Source: Sphingomonas sp. MA1305
Lineage (GTDB): Bacteria; Pseudomonadota; Alphaproteobacteria; Sphingomonadales; Sphingomonadaceae
Reading direction: 5' to 3'
DNA length: 64,000 bases
Assembly: GCF_016107325.1 (NCBI RefSeq)
Contig: NZ_RCVT01000003.1
Coordinates: 372,001-436,000 of the forward strand
Shown here: positions 27,458 through 35,382 of the stretch, piece after piece
How the letters are laid out: every line of letters begins with the position of its first letter
Position numbering within the stretch: position 1 is the first letter of the stretch
Notes under the pieces: generated by a model
What the model saw: the letters and a program-made list of their open reading frames with translations, nothing else
Databases searched by the model: none
What the model was told of the DNA's origin: nothing
Translations under genes and position numbers: made by a program

Positions 27458-29050
27458 TCAGTCGCGACCCATCACGGGGAAGGCGATCTCATAGGCGCCG
27501 GTCATCGGGTCGTGGTGGAGCGGCGTGCGCAGCTGGCGGGACAAGCCCTCCATGACGCGGCCATAGCGGGTGGAGAGCAGATGCGTCAGGGTTTCGCTCT
27601 CGACGAACGCTCGCGATACGACGCGGAGCTTCGCGCGCTTTTCCTCGTCCCCCGGCTTGACCGCCACCCGGATTTGCGCGGCGGGGTCGCAGGTCATTGC
27701 CAGCTCGATAGTCTCGGTGACTAGGAAGGCGACGGCGACGGCCACGTCCTGATTGACCAGGAACGGGTCGACGTCGAGCGCGATGTGCAGGCTGCCAGCG
27801 CCCTCCGGCGCGGTGGCGCGGATGTTGGAGGCGAGTTCGCCGATCACCGACCGCAGGTTAAGGCCGCGGTTTTCCTCCATCTCGGCGAAATGGTTGCGAT
27901 GGACGACGGCCAGCGCGTCGACGCGACGCTGGATCGAGGCATAGGCCGCGGTCGCATCGGCGCTGGGTGCGCCCCGCGCATGGAAGTTGATCAGGCTGGA
28001 AATGACCTGGAGGTTGTTCTTGACGCGATGGTGGACTTCGCGCGTCAACTTGGTCTGACGCACCACCGCATCGGCCAGGCCGGCCTCATGCAGCGCGACG
28101 GTGCGACTGATCGCGCGGAACGTGTCCCCGAGTTCGCGGATTTCCTGTGCCGGCAGCGGGCCGAGCTTGCCCGGATCGATCACTTCGCCCGGCGTGTAGG
28201 CCGCGACGCTGGCGCGCAGCAGGCGCAGCGGGCGGATCAGCAGCCGATCGACGATGAACCAGGACAGGCCCGCCGCCGCCGCCCACATCAGCAACGGCAG
28301 AAGCAACGCGACGAGGAAAGGCGAAGTGATCGGCGCGCTGCGGATGCTGGTGCGGAGCTGCAGCCCGCCAAGGCCAAGATCGGTCTGTACCGTCTCCGTG
28401 CGTTCCAACGGTCCTTGGCCGGGGATCGACGTCAATTCGAGGCTATGATCCTCATCGATCAGCGCGGTGCCGAGCGGCATCGCGCGGCTGCCGGAGCCGA
28501 CAAGCCTTGCCAGGAACGCGGTCGGGAACACCACGCGGGCGATCGGGGCGCCGCCGGGGGCGGCGACGGTGACGATCAGGCCGCGGTGATTGAGAATGCG
28601 GACATCGACCGGATCGTCGCGATCGTCCGGGATGCGCGTGTCGAGCGGGACGCCGCATAACAAGCGGCCGCTGCGATCGACGATCGAGAAACGCGTGCCG
28701 ATCGTCGCCTGTTGGGCGAATACGCCCTGAGCGCGCGCGCAACTCGGCGCGTCCGCGGGGTCGCCGCGCAGCGCGGCGACCGCGACCCTCAGCGCGTTGA
28801 TGTCGCCCGACAGTTCGATCGCGATATTGCGTGCGCTTTCATTGGCAGCGATGCGCAGGCGCGCACGCACCTCGGAATCCGCCAGGCGGCCGGTCTGCAG
28901 CGTCGCGCCGATCGCGATCAGCGCGAGCAGCAACAGCGCGATGGAGAGGGTGATGAACAGCTTCGCCCCGGTCGGCAGCCGCGACAATGCGGAAACCGGT
29001 GCCATCGCCGCCCGGCGGGTCGTGGCGGCTGCGTCGATAGAGGAGGCCAT
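27458..29050 (-). CDS. phyP: PhyP-like HisKA_2 sensor protein with degenerate ATPase
   Basis: A 530-residue membrane sensor: membrane helix about 31-51, periplasmic region about 52-243, second helix 244-268, HAMP-like region to about 330, and the HisKA_2 dimerisation helix EVHHRVKNNLQVISSLINFH with likely phosphoacceptor His341. The following ATPase domain is degenerate: at the N box I read LVTETIELAMTC, without the Asn of the usual ELVxNAxKH, and no DxGxG box is seen before the end. In Sphingomonas sp. Fr1 the gene in this position, phyP, is a negative regulator of PhyR; lack of ATP-binding residues fits a phosphatase-type role. Start chosen by GGAGG five bases before ATG 29050. It follows nepR by 11 bases, so nepR-phyP is one operon. 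Confidence 0.82.
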   Translation of the reverse strand: MASSIDAAATTRRAAMAPVSALSRLPTGAKLFITLSIALLLLALIAIGATLQTGRLADSEVRARLRIAANESARNIAIELSGDINALRVAVAALRGDPADAPSCARAQGVFAQQATIGTRFSIVDRSGRLLCGVPLDTRIPDDRDDPVDVRILNHRGLIVTVAAPGGAPIARVVFPTAFLARLVGSGSRAMPLGTALIDEDHSLELTSIPGQGPLERTETVQTDLGLGGLQLRTSIRSAPITSPFLVALLLPLLMWAAAAGLSWFIVDRLLIRPLRLLRASVAAYTPGEVIDPGKLGPLPAQEIRELGDTFRAISRTVALHEAGLADAVVRQTKLTREVHHRVKNNLQVISSLINFHARGAPSADATAAYASIQRRVDALAVVHRNHFAEMEENRGLNLRSVIGELASNIRATAPEGAGSLHIALDVDPFLVNQDVAVAVAFLVTETIELAMTCDPAAQIRVAVKPGDEEKRAKLRVVSRAFVESETLTHLLSTRYGRVMEGLSRQLRTPLHHDPMTGAYEIAFPVMGRD

Positions 29051-29061
29051 GCCCCCTCCGT

Positions 29062-29292
29062 TTAGGCCAGCTTGTTCAACAGGTCGAGCATTTCGTCGGG
29101 AACGTGTTCGTCCACCGTCTTTTGATAGGCGGAGCGGAGCGCCGCGCCCATGTCACGATCCTTGCTCTGGACCTTGGGTGAATTCTGCGAAGACGTGTTC
29201 CGGTCCTTGTCGCTCTGTTGCTTGTCGCTGGCCAAGTCCAAAACGTCCCCCTGGTGGCCCGGCACCGCGACCTGGGCAATCCACGCACACAT
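29062..29292 (-). CDS. nepR: Anti-sigma factor NepR
   Basis: NepR holds EcfG inactive and is bound by phosphorylated PhyR. The C-terminal 30 residues show the NepR core (MGAALRSAYQKTVDEHVPDEMLDLLNKL), preceded by a polar Lys/Ser/Gln-rich stretch. From ATG 29292 the product is 76 residues, but no good Shine-Dalgarno stands before it. A TTG at 29244 with GGGGG a few bases upstream would give about 60 residues, closer to known NepR lengths, so the start is uncertain. The opposed phyR, downstream phyP and nearby ecfG complete the module. Confidence 0.85.
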   Translation of the reverse strand: MCAWIAQVAVPGHQGDVLDLASDKQQSDKDRNTSSQNSPKVQSKDRDMGAALRSAYQKTVDEHVPDEMLDLLNKLA

Positions 29293-29354
29293 GATAGCGA
29301 ACGGCACGATCCGTCGCACTCGCCGGCGACATAATCGCTTCCGATCGCCGAGGA

Positions 29355-29379
29355 AACCAAATCGACGGTCGATGGTTCC
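29355..29379 (-). promoter_or_regulatory. EcfG-like promoter of nepR-phyP
   Basis: Minus strand GGAAC (29379-29375), 16 bases, GGTT (29358-29355); -35 perfect, -10 one base off CGTT. The same segment read on the plus strand is GGAAAC-N16-GGTT toward phyR, so the site is nearly palindromic and could serve both genes. Negative feedback through NepR and PhyP would follow. Confidence 0.5.
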
Positions 29380-29505
29380 ACCGACGCGCGAAAATTCCGC
29401 AGGTCCACGGGGGCGGCTGGGTTCTTCGACAAACATTGTTGCAAAGCCGCGGGTCCCCCATCACCTATCGGGCCCGCTGGTTCTATCAGGGAGTGAACAC
29501 GACCC

Positions 29506-30312
29506 ATGTCGCTTGGACAGCAACTCGCACCGCATCTTCCATTTCTGCGGCGCTACGGCCGGGCTCTGACCGGCAGCCAGCACCAGGGCGACAAATATGT
29601 CCGTGCCACGCTGGAGGCGATCGTCGCCGCGCCCGACCAATTCCCGCGCGATGTCGATCCGCGTCTGGGCCTGTACCGTATGTTCCAGGGCATTTGGGCC
29701 TCGGCCAATGTCGACGGCGCCGAGGAAACGTCGGCCAGCGATGCCGAGGGTACGGAGGCGGTGGCCCGCGCCCGTCTGTCGCGCATGACGCCCTTGTCGC
29801 GTCAGGCGCTGCTGCTCACCGCCATGGAAGGCTTCACGCCGGAAGATGCGGCCTATCTGATCGAGGTCGACACCAGCGAGGTCGAGAGCCTGGTCGCCGA
29901 GGCGCTGGCCGAGATCGAGAAGCAGACCCGCGCTCGCGTCCTGATCATCGAGGACGAGCCGATCATCGCGATGGACATCGAGACTATCGTCCGCGATCTC
30001 GGCCATGAGGTGACCGGTGTCGCCGTCACCCGCGACGAAGCGGTGGCGCTGGCGATGGAGGACCGGCCGGGTCTGGTCCTCGCCGATATTCAGCTCGCCG
30101 ACGACAGCTCGGGCATCGATGCGGTCAAGGACATCCTGGCCGAGTTCGAGGTGCCGGTGATCTTTATCACCGCCTTCCCGGAGCGGTTGCTCACCGGCGA
30201 GCGGCCGGAGCCGACCTTCCTGATCACCAAGCCGTTCCAGCGTTCGACGGTGAAGGCGGCGATCAGCCAGGCGCTGTTCTTCGACGAGGCGACCATCCCC
30301 GCCAGCGTCTAA
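29506..30312 (+). CDS. phyR: General stress response regulator PhyR
   Basis: PhyR is the anti-anti-sigma factor: an N-terminal sigma-like domain that binds NepR, released when the C-terminal receiver is phosphorylated. 268 residues: sigma-like half about 1-138 (LPFLRRYGRALTGSQHQGD, LSRQALLLTAMEGF), receiver about 143-265 with the acidic pocket VLIIEDEP, phosphoacceptor Asp194 in LVLADIQLAD, and the FITAFPE and KPFQ switch positions. Asp194 is the same position reported for Sphingomonas PhyR. It faces away from nepR; ecfG follows on the same strand after a small ORF. Confidence 0.96.
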   Translation: MSLGQQLAPHLPFLRRYGRALTGSQHQGDKYVRATLEAIVAAPDQFPRDVDPRLGLYRMFQGIWASANVDGAEETSASDAEGTEAVARARLSRMTPLSRQALLLTAMEGFTPEDAAYLIEVDTSEVESLVAEALAEIEKQTRARVLIIEDEPIIAMDIETIVRDLGHEVTGVAVTRDEAVALAMEDRPGLVLADIQLADDSSGIDAVKDILAEFEVPVIFITAFPERLLTGERPEPTFLITKPFQRSTVKAAISQALFFDEATIPASV

Positions 30313-30362
30313 CGGCACGCGAAAGTTACGGACCCAAAACGGAACTCGGGGGTTATTGCGAC

Positions 30363-30500
30363 ATGGCTGATCCAGATGATGCTATGCATGTGACGACCAC
30401 CGAGGCCCGTGCCGGGTCGACGCCGGGCGTGACGCGGTATGTCCTTGGCATATCGCTGGTGCTGATCATCGCGATCTTCGCCTTCCTGATCCTGCGTTGA
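30363..30500 (+). CDS. 45-residue single-pass membrane peptide
   Basis: An ORF of 45 residues lies between phyR and ecfG, too short for most ORF callers: MADPDDAMHVTTTEARAG, then a polar stretch and one membrane helix (YVLGISLVLIIAIFAFLIL) ending in Arg. GGGGG about ten bases upstream may serve as ribosome site. N-terminal acidity and a C-terminal helix suggest an N-in or tail-anchored peptide. Position between two stress regulators suggests cotranscription with ecfG. No family recognised. Confidence 0.62.
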   Translation: MADPDDAMHVTTTEARAGSTPGVTRYVLGISLVLIIAIFAFLILR

Positions 30501-30609
30501 TCGGCGCGCTGCGCGACTTTCGCCGCCAACCTTCTGGCATTTGCCAGTTCGGGGCCTTATCTTCCGTCTTCAGGGCGGCAGATCTTGCCCCGGCTTCGAA
30601 CGGAATTGC

Positions 30610-31260
30610 ATGACCCAGCCTGCACCGCGCGACGAGTATGACGACGACGACGCGGTGGCGCCGATCGTCGAGCATGTCGCGCTCTCCGACCCCGAATTCA
30701 AAACGCAATTGGCGCAGGTCATTCCGCACCTGCGTGCGTTCGGCCGCTCGTTGTCGGGCAGCCGCGACCTCGCCGACGATCTGGTGCAGGAAACTCTGCT
30801 GAAGGCATGGGCGGCGCGCAAGCGCTTCCAGGCCGGCACCAACATGCGTGCCTGGACCTTCATCATCCTGCGCAACCTGTATTTGTCGCAGATGCGGCGT
30901 GCGCGCTTCAAGGGCGAATGGGACGATCTGGTCGCGGATCGCATCCTGGCAGCGCCGGCGAGCCAGGATCGTCACGTCGAACTGGGCGACATGCAGCGCG
31001 CGCTGATGCATCTGCCACAGCCGCAGCGCGAGGCGTTGATCTTGGTCGGTGCGGGCGGCTTCGCCTATGAGGAAGCCGCCGAAATCTGTCAGGTCGCGGT
31101 CGGCACGATCAAGAGCCGCGTCGCGCGCGGCCGGGTTGCGCTGGAGAACATCCTCAACGACGGCGCCCTGCCGTCGCGGCGCGAGCATGAGACCGATACG
31201 AGCAAGACCGCGCTCGACACGATTATGGGCGAGGTCGACGAGCTTAGCCGCGGCCATTGA
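30610..31260 (+). CDS. ecfG: ECF sigma factor EcfG of the general stress response
   Basis: EcfG directs RNA polymerase to GGAAC-N16/17-CGTT promoters when freed from NepR. The 216-residue product has an acidic N-terminus (DEYDDDDAV), region 2 (SGSRDLADDLVQETLLKAW, with MRAWTFIILRNLYLSQMRR for -10 contact) and region 4 (LPQPQREALILVGAGGFAYEEAAEI, GTIKSRVARGR). ATG 30610 gives the standard N-terminus. No EcfG-type site lies directly ahead, so it may depend on phyR read-through. A terminator follows the stop. Confidence 0.93.
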   Translation: MTQPAPRDEYDDDDAVAPIVEHVALSDPEFKTQLAQVIPHLRAFGRSLSGSRDLADDLVQETLLKAWAARKRFQAGTNMRAWTFIILRNLYLSQMRRARFKGEWDDLVADRILAAPASQDRHVELGDMQRALMHLPQPQREALILVGAGGFAYEEAAEICQVAVGTIKSRVARGRVALENILNDGALPSRREHETDTSKTALDTIMGEVDELSRGH

Positions 31261-31262
31261 GG

Positions 31263-31291
31263 GGGCGGGCGGTGTGTCGCCCGTCCTTTTT
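31263..31291 (+). terminator. Terminator of ecfG
   Basis: 9-bp stem (GGGCGGGCG / CGCCCGTCC, one G-T pair), 6-base loop and TTTTT, starting two bases after the ecfG stop. Confidence 0.85.
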
Positions 31292-31386
31292 CACCCTCTT
31301 GTTGCACGATCCCGTTCGTTGCCACTGGCAAGCACGTCCGGGTGCCGCAAAGCGCCAGCGGACTTATCGCTCGCCGACTGCCGAAA

Positions 31387-31557
31387 TCAGTGTTTTACGT
31401 GATCCAGCCGATCCAGCAGGCGCGCCATGTCCTCCGGCATGCCATGATCGCCATAGACGCCGCGGAGCATATGTCCGATCGTATCGGTCGCGCGCGGCGG
31501 ACGGACGACATAATCGCCACGACGCTGCTTTTCGGGATGATGCGCGGCCAAGGTCAT
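31387..31557 (-). CDS. Hypothetical 56-residue protein
   Basis: The 371-base gap between ecfG and glnE holds the ecfG terminator and, on the minus strand, an ORF whose last 56 residues look protein-like: RRGDYVVRPPRATDTIGH, MLRGVYGDHGMPEDMARLLDRL, ending DHVKH. ATG 31557 is one possible start, and 31662 inside glnE another; no good ribosome site is visible for either. An overlapping plus-strand ORF (31342-31638) covers the same bases and looks less natural. Existence is only moderately supported. Confidence 0.42.
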   Translation of the reverse strand: MTLAAHHPEKQRRGDYVVRPPRATDTIGHMLRGVYGDHGMPEDMARLLDRLDHVKH

Positions 31558-31631
31558 GTCATCGTCAACGAGCGATCGGACGAAACGTTGCGCCTTTGTG
31601 ACGGTCGGGGGCGAAGGCAGGGCGAAATATC

Positions 31632-34331
31632 GTGTTAAACGAAAGGCTTGATTCGCCCTCATCGCAAGATGCCCGCGGCGTGGCGATCCGCCGTGCGCGG
31701 GACCATGCGCCGTTTCTTGCGACCATCCTGACCCGGCACCCGGATTGGGAAGAGCGGGCCGCCGCCGGTGCGCTCGACTGGCGCGACGCGGCCGTGGTCG
31801 ATCCCGCCATGCCGGTCGGCCGGCGGTTGCGCTGGCAGCGGCAGGCACTGGCCCTCTCGGTGGCGATCGACGATCTGGCCGGGGCGGCCGATCTGACCAC
31901 GGTCACGCGCCGGCTCAGCGACTTTGCCGATCATGCCCTTGATACCGCCATCGCTGCCGCGATCGCGGAGCGCTATCCGGACGCACCGCCGCTTGGCTTT
32001 GCCGCGATCGCGCTCGGCAAATTGGGTAGCCACGAACTCAATTATTCCTCCGACGTCGACCCGATCCTGATCTTTGACCCGGTGACCTTGCCGCATCGCG
32101 CGCGCGAGGAGCCGGAGGAGGCGGCGGTACGGATCGCCAAGCGCGTCGTCGATCTGCTGCAGACGCGCGACGGTGACGGCTATGTGCTGCGCGTCGACTT
32201 GCGGCTGCGCCCGGCGGCGGAGGTGACGCCGATCGCGGTGCCGTTGCTCGGCGCGATCAGCCATTATGAATCGCAGGCGCTGACCTGGGAGCGCGCCGCC
32301 TTCATCCGGGCCCGCAGCGCGGCGGGCGATATCGCCCTGGGCGACGGCTTCCTCGATGCGATCCGCCCCTTCGTCTGGCGGCGCGGGCTCGATTTCGGTG
32401 CGGTGCGCGAGATCCGCGACCTGTCGCGTCGCATTCGCGATCATTATGCCAGCGGCCAGGCGTTCGGCCCCGGCTATGATCTGAAGCGCGGGCGCGGCGG
32501 CATCCGCGAGATCGAATTCTTCGCGCAGATCCACCAATTGATCCACGGCGGTCGCGACCCCGCCCTGCGCGCACCCGCGACGCGCGAGGCGTTGGCGCGG
32601 CTGGCGGCGGCGGGCTGGATCGATCCCGCCGACGCAATCCTGCTCACCGACGCTTATGGCCGGCTGCGCACGATCGAGCATCGGTTGCAGATGGTCGACG
32701 ACCGCCAGACGCATGTGCTGCCGACCGGAGAGGCGCTGGAGGGCGTCGCCCGACTGCACGGCGTCGCCGATGGCGCGGCGCTGCTCGCGCTGCTGCGAGA
32801 TGACGTCGCTCGGGTGGGTCGACTGTACGACACGCTTGACGATGCGGGCGGGGCGCGGCTCGCCCATGATCCGGTCGTCCTCGCCGGCGACCTCGGCCGC
32901 GCCGGTTTCGCCGACAGCGACGCCGCGGCCGCGGCGGTCGCGACCTGGCGGGGCGGGCGCTATCCGGCGCTGCGCAGTCCCGCGGCGCGCGACGCCCTGG
33001 AGGCGGTGCTGCCGGTGCTGATGCCGGCGTTGGCGGAGGCACCCGATCCGGCGGCCGCCCTGTTGCGCCTCGACCGGATGCTCGAACGGCTGCCGAGCGC
33101 GATCAATATCCTGCGCCTGCTCGAGGCACGGCCCGGTCTCGCCGCGCTGCTCGCCACCATCCTCAGCCACGCGCCCGCGCTCGCCGATGCGCTGGCGCTG
33201 CGCCCGGAACTGATCGACGGACTGATCGACGCCAGCGCCTTCGAGCCGCTCGGCACCGTCGATCAGCTGGTCGCCGAGATGCGGCGCGGCGACGCCGCCG
33301 ATTATCAGGCGCTGCTCGACCAGGTCCGTCGCATCGTCGGCGAGCGGCGGTTCGCGCTCGGCTGCCAGATCGTCGCGGGCGCCGCCGATCCGCTCGACGT
33401 CGCCGCCGGCTATGCCCGGCTGGCGGAGGCGGCGGTGGAGACGCTGGCCGCCGCGACGGTGGAGGAGTTCGCGCGCGCGCACGGCCGGGTGCCGGACAGC
33501 GAATTGCTGATCCTCGCCTACGGCCGGCTCGGCGGCGAGGCGTTGACCCACGCCTCCGATCTCGACCTCGTCTATCTGTTCACCGGCGACTTCCACGCCG
33601 AATCCGATGGCCCACGGCCGCTCGGCGCGACGCTCTACTACAATCGCCTGGCGCAACGGATCAGTGCGGCCCTGTCCGTACCGACCGCCGCCGGGCCGCT
33701 CTACCCGGTCGACACGCGGCTGCGCCCGTCCGGCACGCAGGGGCCGCTGGTCGTCAGCCTCGACAGCTATGCCCGCTATCAACGCGAGGAGGCGTGGACC
33801 TGGGAACATATGGCGCTGACCCGCGCCCGGCCGGTGTTCGGTGCGCCGGCGGCGCGGGCGGCGGCGGTGGCGGTGATCCGCGACGTACTGGCGGGCGCGC
33901 GGCCGGTGCGCGACGTCGCGGCCGACGCGCGGGCGATGCGCGCGGAGATGGCGCGGCACAAGCCGCCGACCGGGACACTCGATGCCAAGTTGCTGCCCGG
34001 TGGCCTGGTCGACCTGGAATTCGCCGTGCACGTCGCACAGCTGCGCGCCCGCGTCGGCTTCGATCCGCGGCTGGCGGTGGCGATCGACGCGTTGATCGCA
34101 CGCGAGCTCGTTCCCCCCGGCTTCGCGGACGCCTATCGGCTGCTCGGGCGGCTGCTGGTGACGGTGCGGCTGGTCGCGCCCGACGCCGCCGAGCCCAAGC
34201 CGCCGACCTGCGCTTTGATCGCCCGCGCGCTCGGCCTGCCCGACTGGACGAGCGTGGTTGCCGCGCTCGACGCGACGCGGCAGGAGGTGGCGGATGCCTG
34301 GGCACGGATCACGGAGGATGCCGATGGATGA
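31632..34331 (+). CDS. glnE: Bifunctional glutamine synthetase adenylyltransferase
   Basis: GlnE adenylylates and deadenylylates glutamine synthetase in nitrogen control. 899 residues with two nucleotidyltransferase domains: N-terminal ALGKLGSHELNYSSDVDPILIF (deadenylylase) and C-terminal AYGRLGGEALTHASDLDLVYLF (adenylylase), each followed by a helical GlnD-like PII-uridylyl region (GRGGIREIEFFAQIHQL; PGGLVDLEFAVHVAQL). GTG 31632 opens the frame; internal starts such as later Met codons cannot be excluded. Slightly shorter than enterobacterial GlnE, as usual in Sphingomonadales. Confidence 0.94.
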   Translation: MLNERLDSPSSQDARGVAIRRARDHAPFLATILTRHPDWEERAAAGALDWRDAAVVDPAMPVGRRLRWQRQALALSVAIDDLAGAADLTTVTRRLSDFADHALDTAIAAAIAERYPDAPPLGFAAIALGKLGSHELNYSSDVDPILIFDPVTLPHRAREEPEEAAVRIAKRVVDLLQTRDGDGYVLRVDLRLRPAAEVTPIAVPLLGAISHYESQALTWERAAFIRARSAAGDIALGDGFLDAIRPFVWRRGLDFGAVREIRDLSRRIRDHYASGQAFGPGYDLKRGRGGIREIEFFAQIHQLIHGGRDPALRAPATREALARLAAAGWIDPADAILLTDAYGRLRTIEHRLQMVDDRQTHVLPTGEALEGVARLHGVADGAALLALLRDDVARVGRLYDTLDDAGGARLAHDPVVLAGDLGRAGFADSDAAAAAVATWRGGRYPALRSPAARDALEAVLPVLMPALAEAPDPAAALLRLDRMLERLPSAINILRLLEARPGLAALLATILSHAPALADALALRPELIDGLIDASAFEPLGTVDQLVAEMRRGDAADYQALLDQVRRIVGERRFALGCQIVAGAADPLDVAAGYARLAEAAVETLAAATVEEFARAHGRVPDSELLILAYGRLGGEALTHASDLDLVYLFTGDFHAESDGPRPLGATLYYNRLAQRISAALSVPTAAGPLYPVDTRLRPSGTQGPLVVSLDSYARYQREEAWTWEHMALTRARPVFGAPAARAAAVAVIRDVLAGARPVRDVAADARAMRAEMARHKPPTGTLDAKLLPGGLVDLEFAVHVAQLRARVGFDPRLAVAIDALIARELVPPGFADAYRLLGRLLVTVRLVAPDAAEPKPPTCALIARALGLPDWTSVVAALDATRQEVADAWARITEDADG

Positions 34332-34779
34332 GGGGATGACGCTGCCGCCGGTAACGGTGATTGCCATGGACGGGACGCCGATGCGGCTGAGCGACCGGCC
34401 GCTGCCAGCGGTGATCTATTTCTACCCCAAGGACGACACCAGCGGCTGCACCCGCGAGGCGCAGGATTTTTCGACCCTGGCGGACGCGTTTGCGGCAGCC
34501 GGGGCGAGCGTCGTCGGGATCAGCAAGGATCCGCCCTTCAGCCACGGCAAGTTCGCCGCCAAACATGCGCTCACCGTGACCCTGGCGAGCGACGAGGACG
34601 GCAGCGCCTGCGAGGCCTTTGGCGTCTGGGGCGAAAAGCAGATGTACGGGCGCAGCTATATGGGGATCGAGCGCGCGACCTTCCTGTTCGGCGCCGACGG
34701 GCGGCTGGTCCGCGCCTGGCGCAAGGTGAAGGTCGCCGGCCATGCCCAGGCGGTGCTGGAGGCGGTGCAGGCGCTGTAG
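34324..34779 (+). CDS. bcp: Thioredoxin-dependent peroxiredoxin (Bcp type)
   Basis: AhpC/TSA-fold peroxiredoxin that reduces peroxides with a thioredoxin partner. 151 residues: VIYFYPKDDTSGCTREAQDF with the peroxidatic Cys (TSGCT, usually TPGCT), FGVWGEKQMYGRSYMGIERATFLF and a conserved Arg. I see no second Cys in the expected resolving position five residues on; a Cys near residue 100 (SACEAFG) is elsewhere. GGAGG six bases upstream fixes ATG 34324, which overlaps glnE by eight bases. Confidence 0.92.
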   Translation: MDEGMTLPPVTVIAMDGTPMRLSDRPLPAVIYFYPKDDTSGCTREAQDFSTLADAFAAAGASVVGISKDPPFSHGKFAAKHALTVTLASDEDGSACEAFGVWGEKQMYGRSYMGIERATFLFGADGRLVRAWRKVKVAGHAQAVLEAVQAL

Positions 34780-34806
34780 AGGAGGGCGATGCGCCGGATT
34801 CCGGCG

Positions 34807-35319
34807 CTATCCGCCGAGTACGATCGTCCCCTGGGTCCGGCCTCGGCCGGCATCGTTCAGCTCCATCCGGAACGGCTTCTTCTCGTCGGTCGTGCCGCTC
34901 AGCCCCTGGCCGTCGGCATGCAGGGTGAAGCCCGCACCGGTCAGCCGCTGCTGGAACCAGTCGCGCACCGTCGCGGCATCCGCCGGGCTGGTGAACCGCA
35001 CCTGCACTCCGCCGTCGGCATCACCCGCCTTGCCGGCGCCGTCGCCGCCGCTGACGTTGATCGCGTCGACCGTTGATCCCGGATAGAGATGGACGCCGTT
35101 CAGGTCGAAGTTGTTCGGCTGCACCTTCAGATTGGGCAGCTTGAATTGCCCGGTGAAGCCGGGCAGCTTCAGCTTGACCTCGCCGGTCCGGCCGTCGACC
35201 GCGCCGACCGTATTGCCATCGCCGGCGTTGATCGTGATCGACGTCCCGTCACCCGACCGGTCGCAACCGGCGGCCAGCATCGCGGCGGCCAGCGCCGCCC
35301 CCGTCATCGCCTTCCGCAT
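34807..35319 (-). CDS. Putative lipoprotein of unknown function
   Basis: A 170-residue product with signal MRKAMTGAALAAAMLAAGC (lipobox LAAGC) and a mature domain with Asn/Gly-rich strand region (ITINAGDGNTVGAVDGRTGEV), FKLPNLKVQPNNFDLNGVHLYPG and a C-terminal half (DAATVRDWFQQRLTGAGFTL) of alternating helix-strand character. ATG 35319 is chosen over 35325: GGAGG lies seven bases from the first but only one base from the second. Function not recognised; it is transcribed alone, divergently from the transporter. Confidence 0.75.
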   Translation of the reverse strand: MRKAMTGAALAAAMLAAGCDRSGDGTSITINAGDGNTVGAVDGRTGEVKLKLPGFTGQFKLPNLKVQPNNFDLNGVHLYPGSTVDAINVSGGDGAGKAGDADGGVQVRFTSPADAATVRDWFQQRLTGAGFTLHADGQGLSGTTDEKKPFRMELNDAGRGRTQGTIVLGG

Positions 35320-35382
35320 CCTCATGCCTCCAAAGTCCCTGCAGGGGTTCCGCGCCGTGCGTCGGGAGGTTAGGGGAGCCGG

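Noticed and set aside
27785..28660. Plus-strand frame of 291 codons opposite the kinase gene
   Set aside because: Asp/Arg/Gln-rich shadow with no family; the kinase on the other strand has clear domains.
30341..30345. GGAAC upstream of the 45-aa ORF as EcfG promoter
   Set aside because: The expected -10 falls on the start codon (CATG), no CGTT-like sequence at 16-17 bases.
31342..31638. Plus-strand ORF in ecfG-glnE gap
   Set aside because: Overlaps the more protein-like minus-strand frame, no ribosome site and ends inside glnE.
31659..34367. Minus-strand open frame of 902 codons across glnE
   Set aside because: Shadow of glnE; low-complexity Arg/Gln/Ala composition, no motif.
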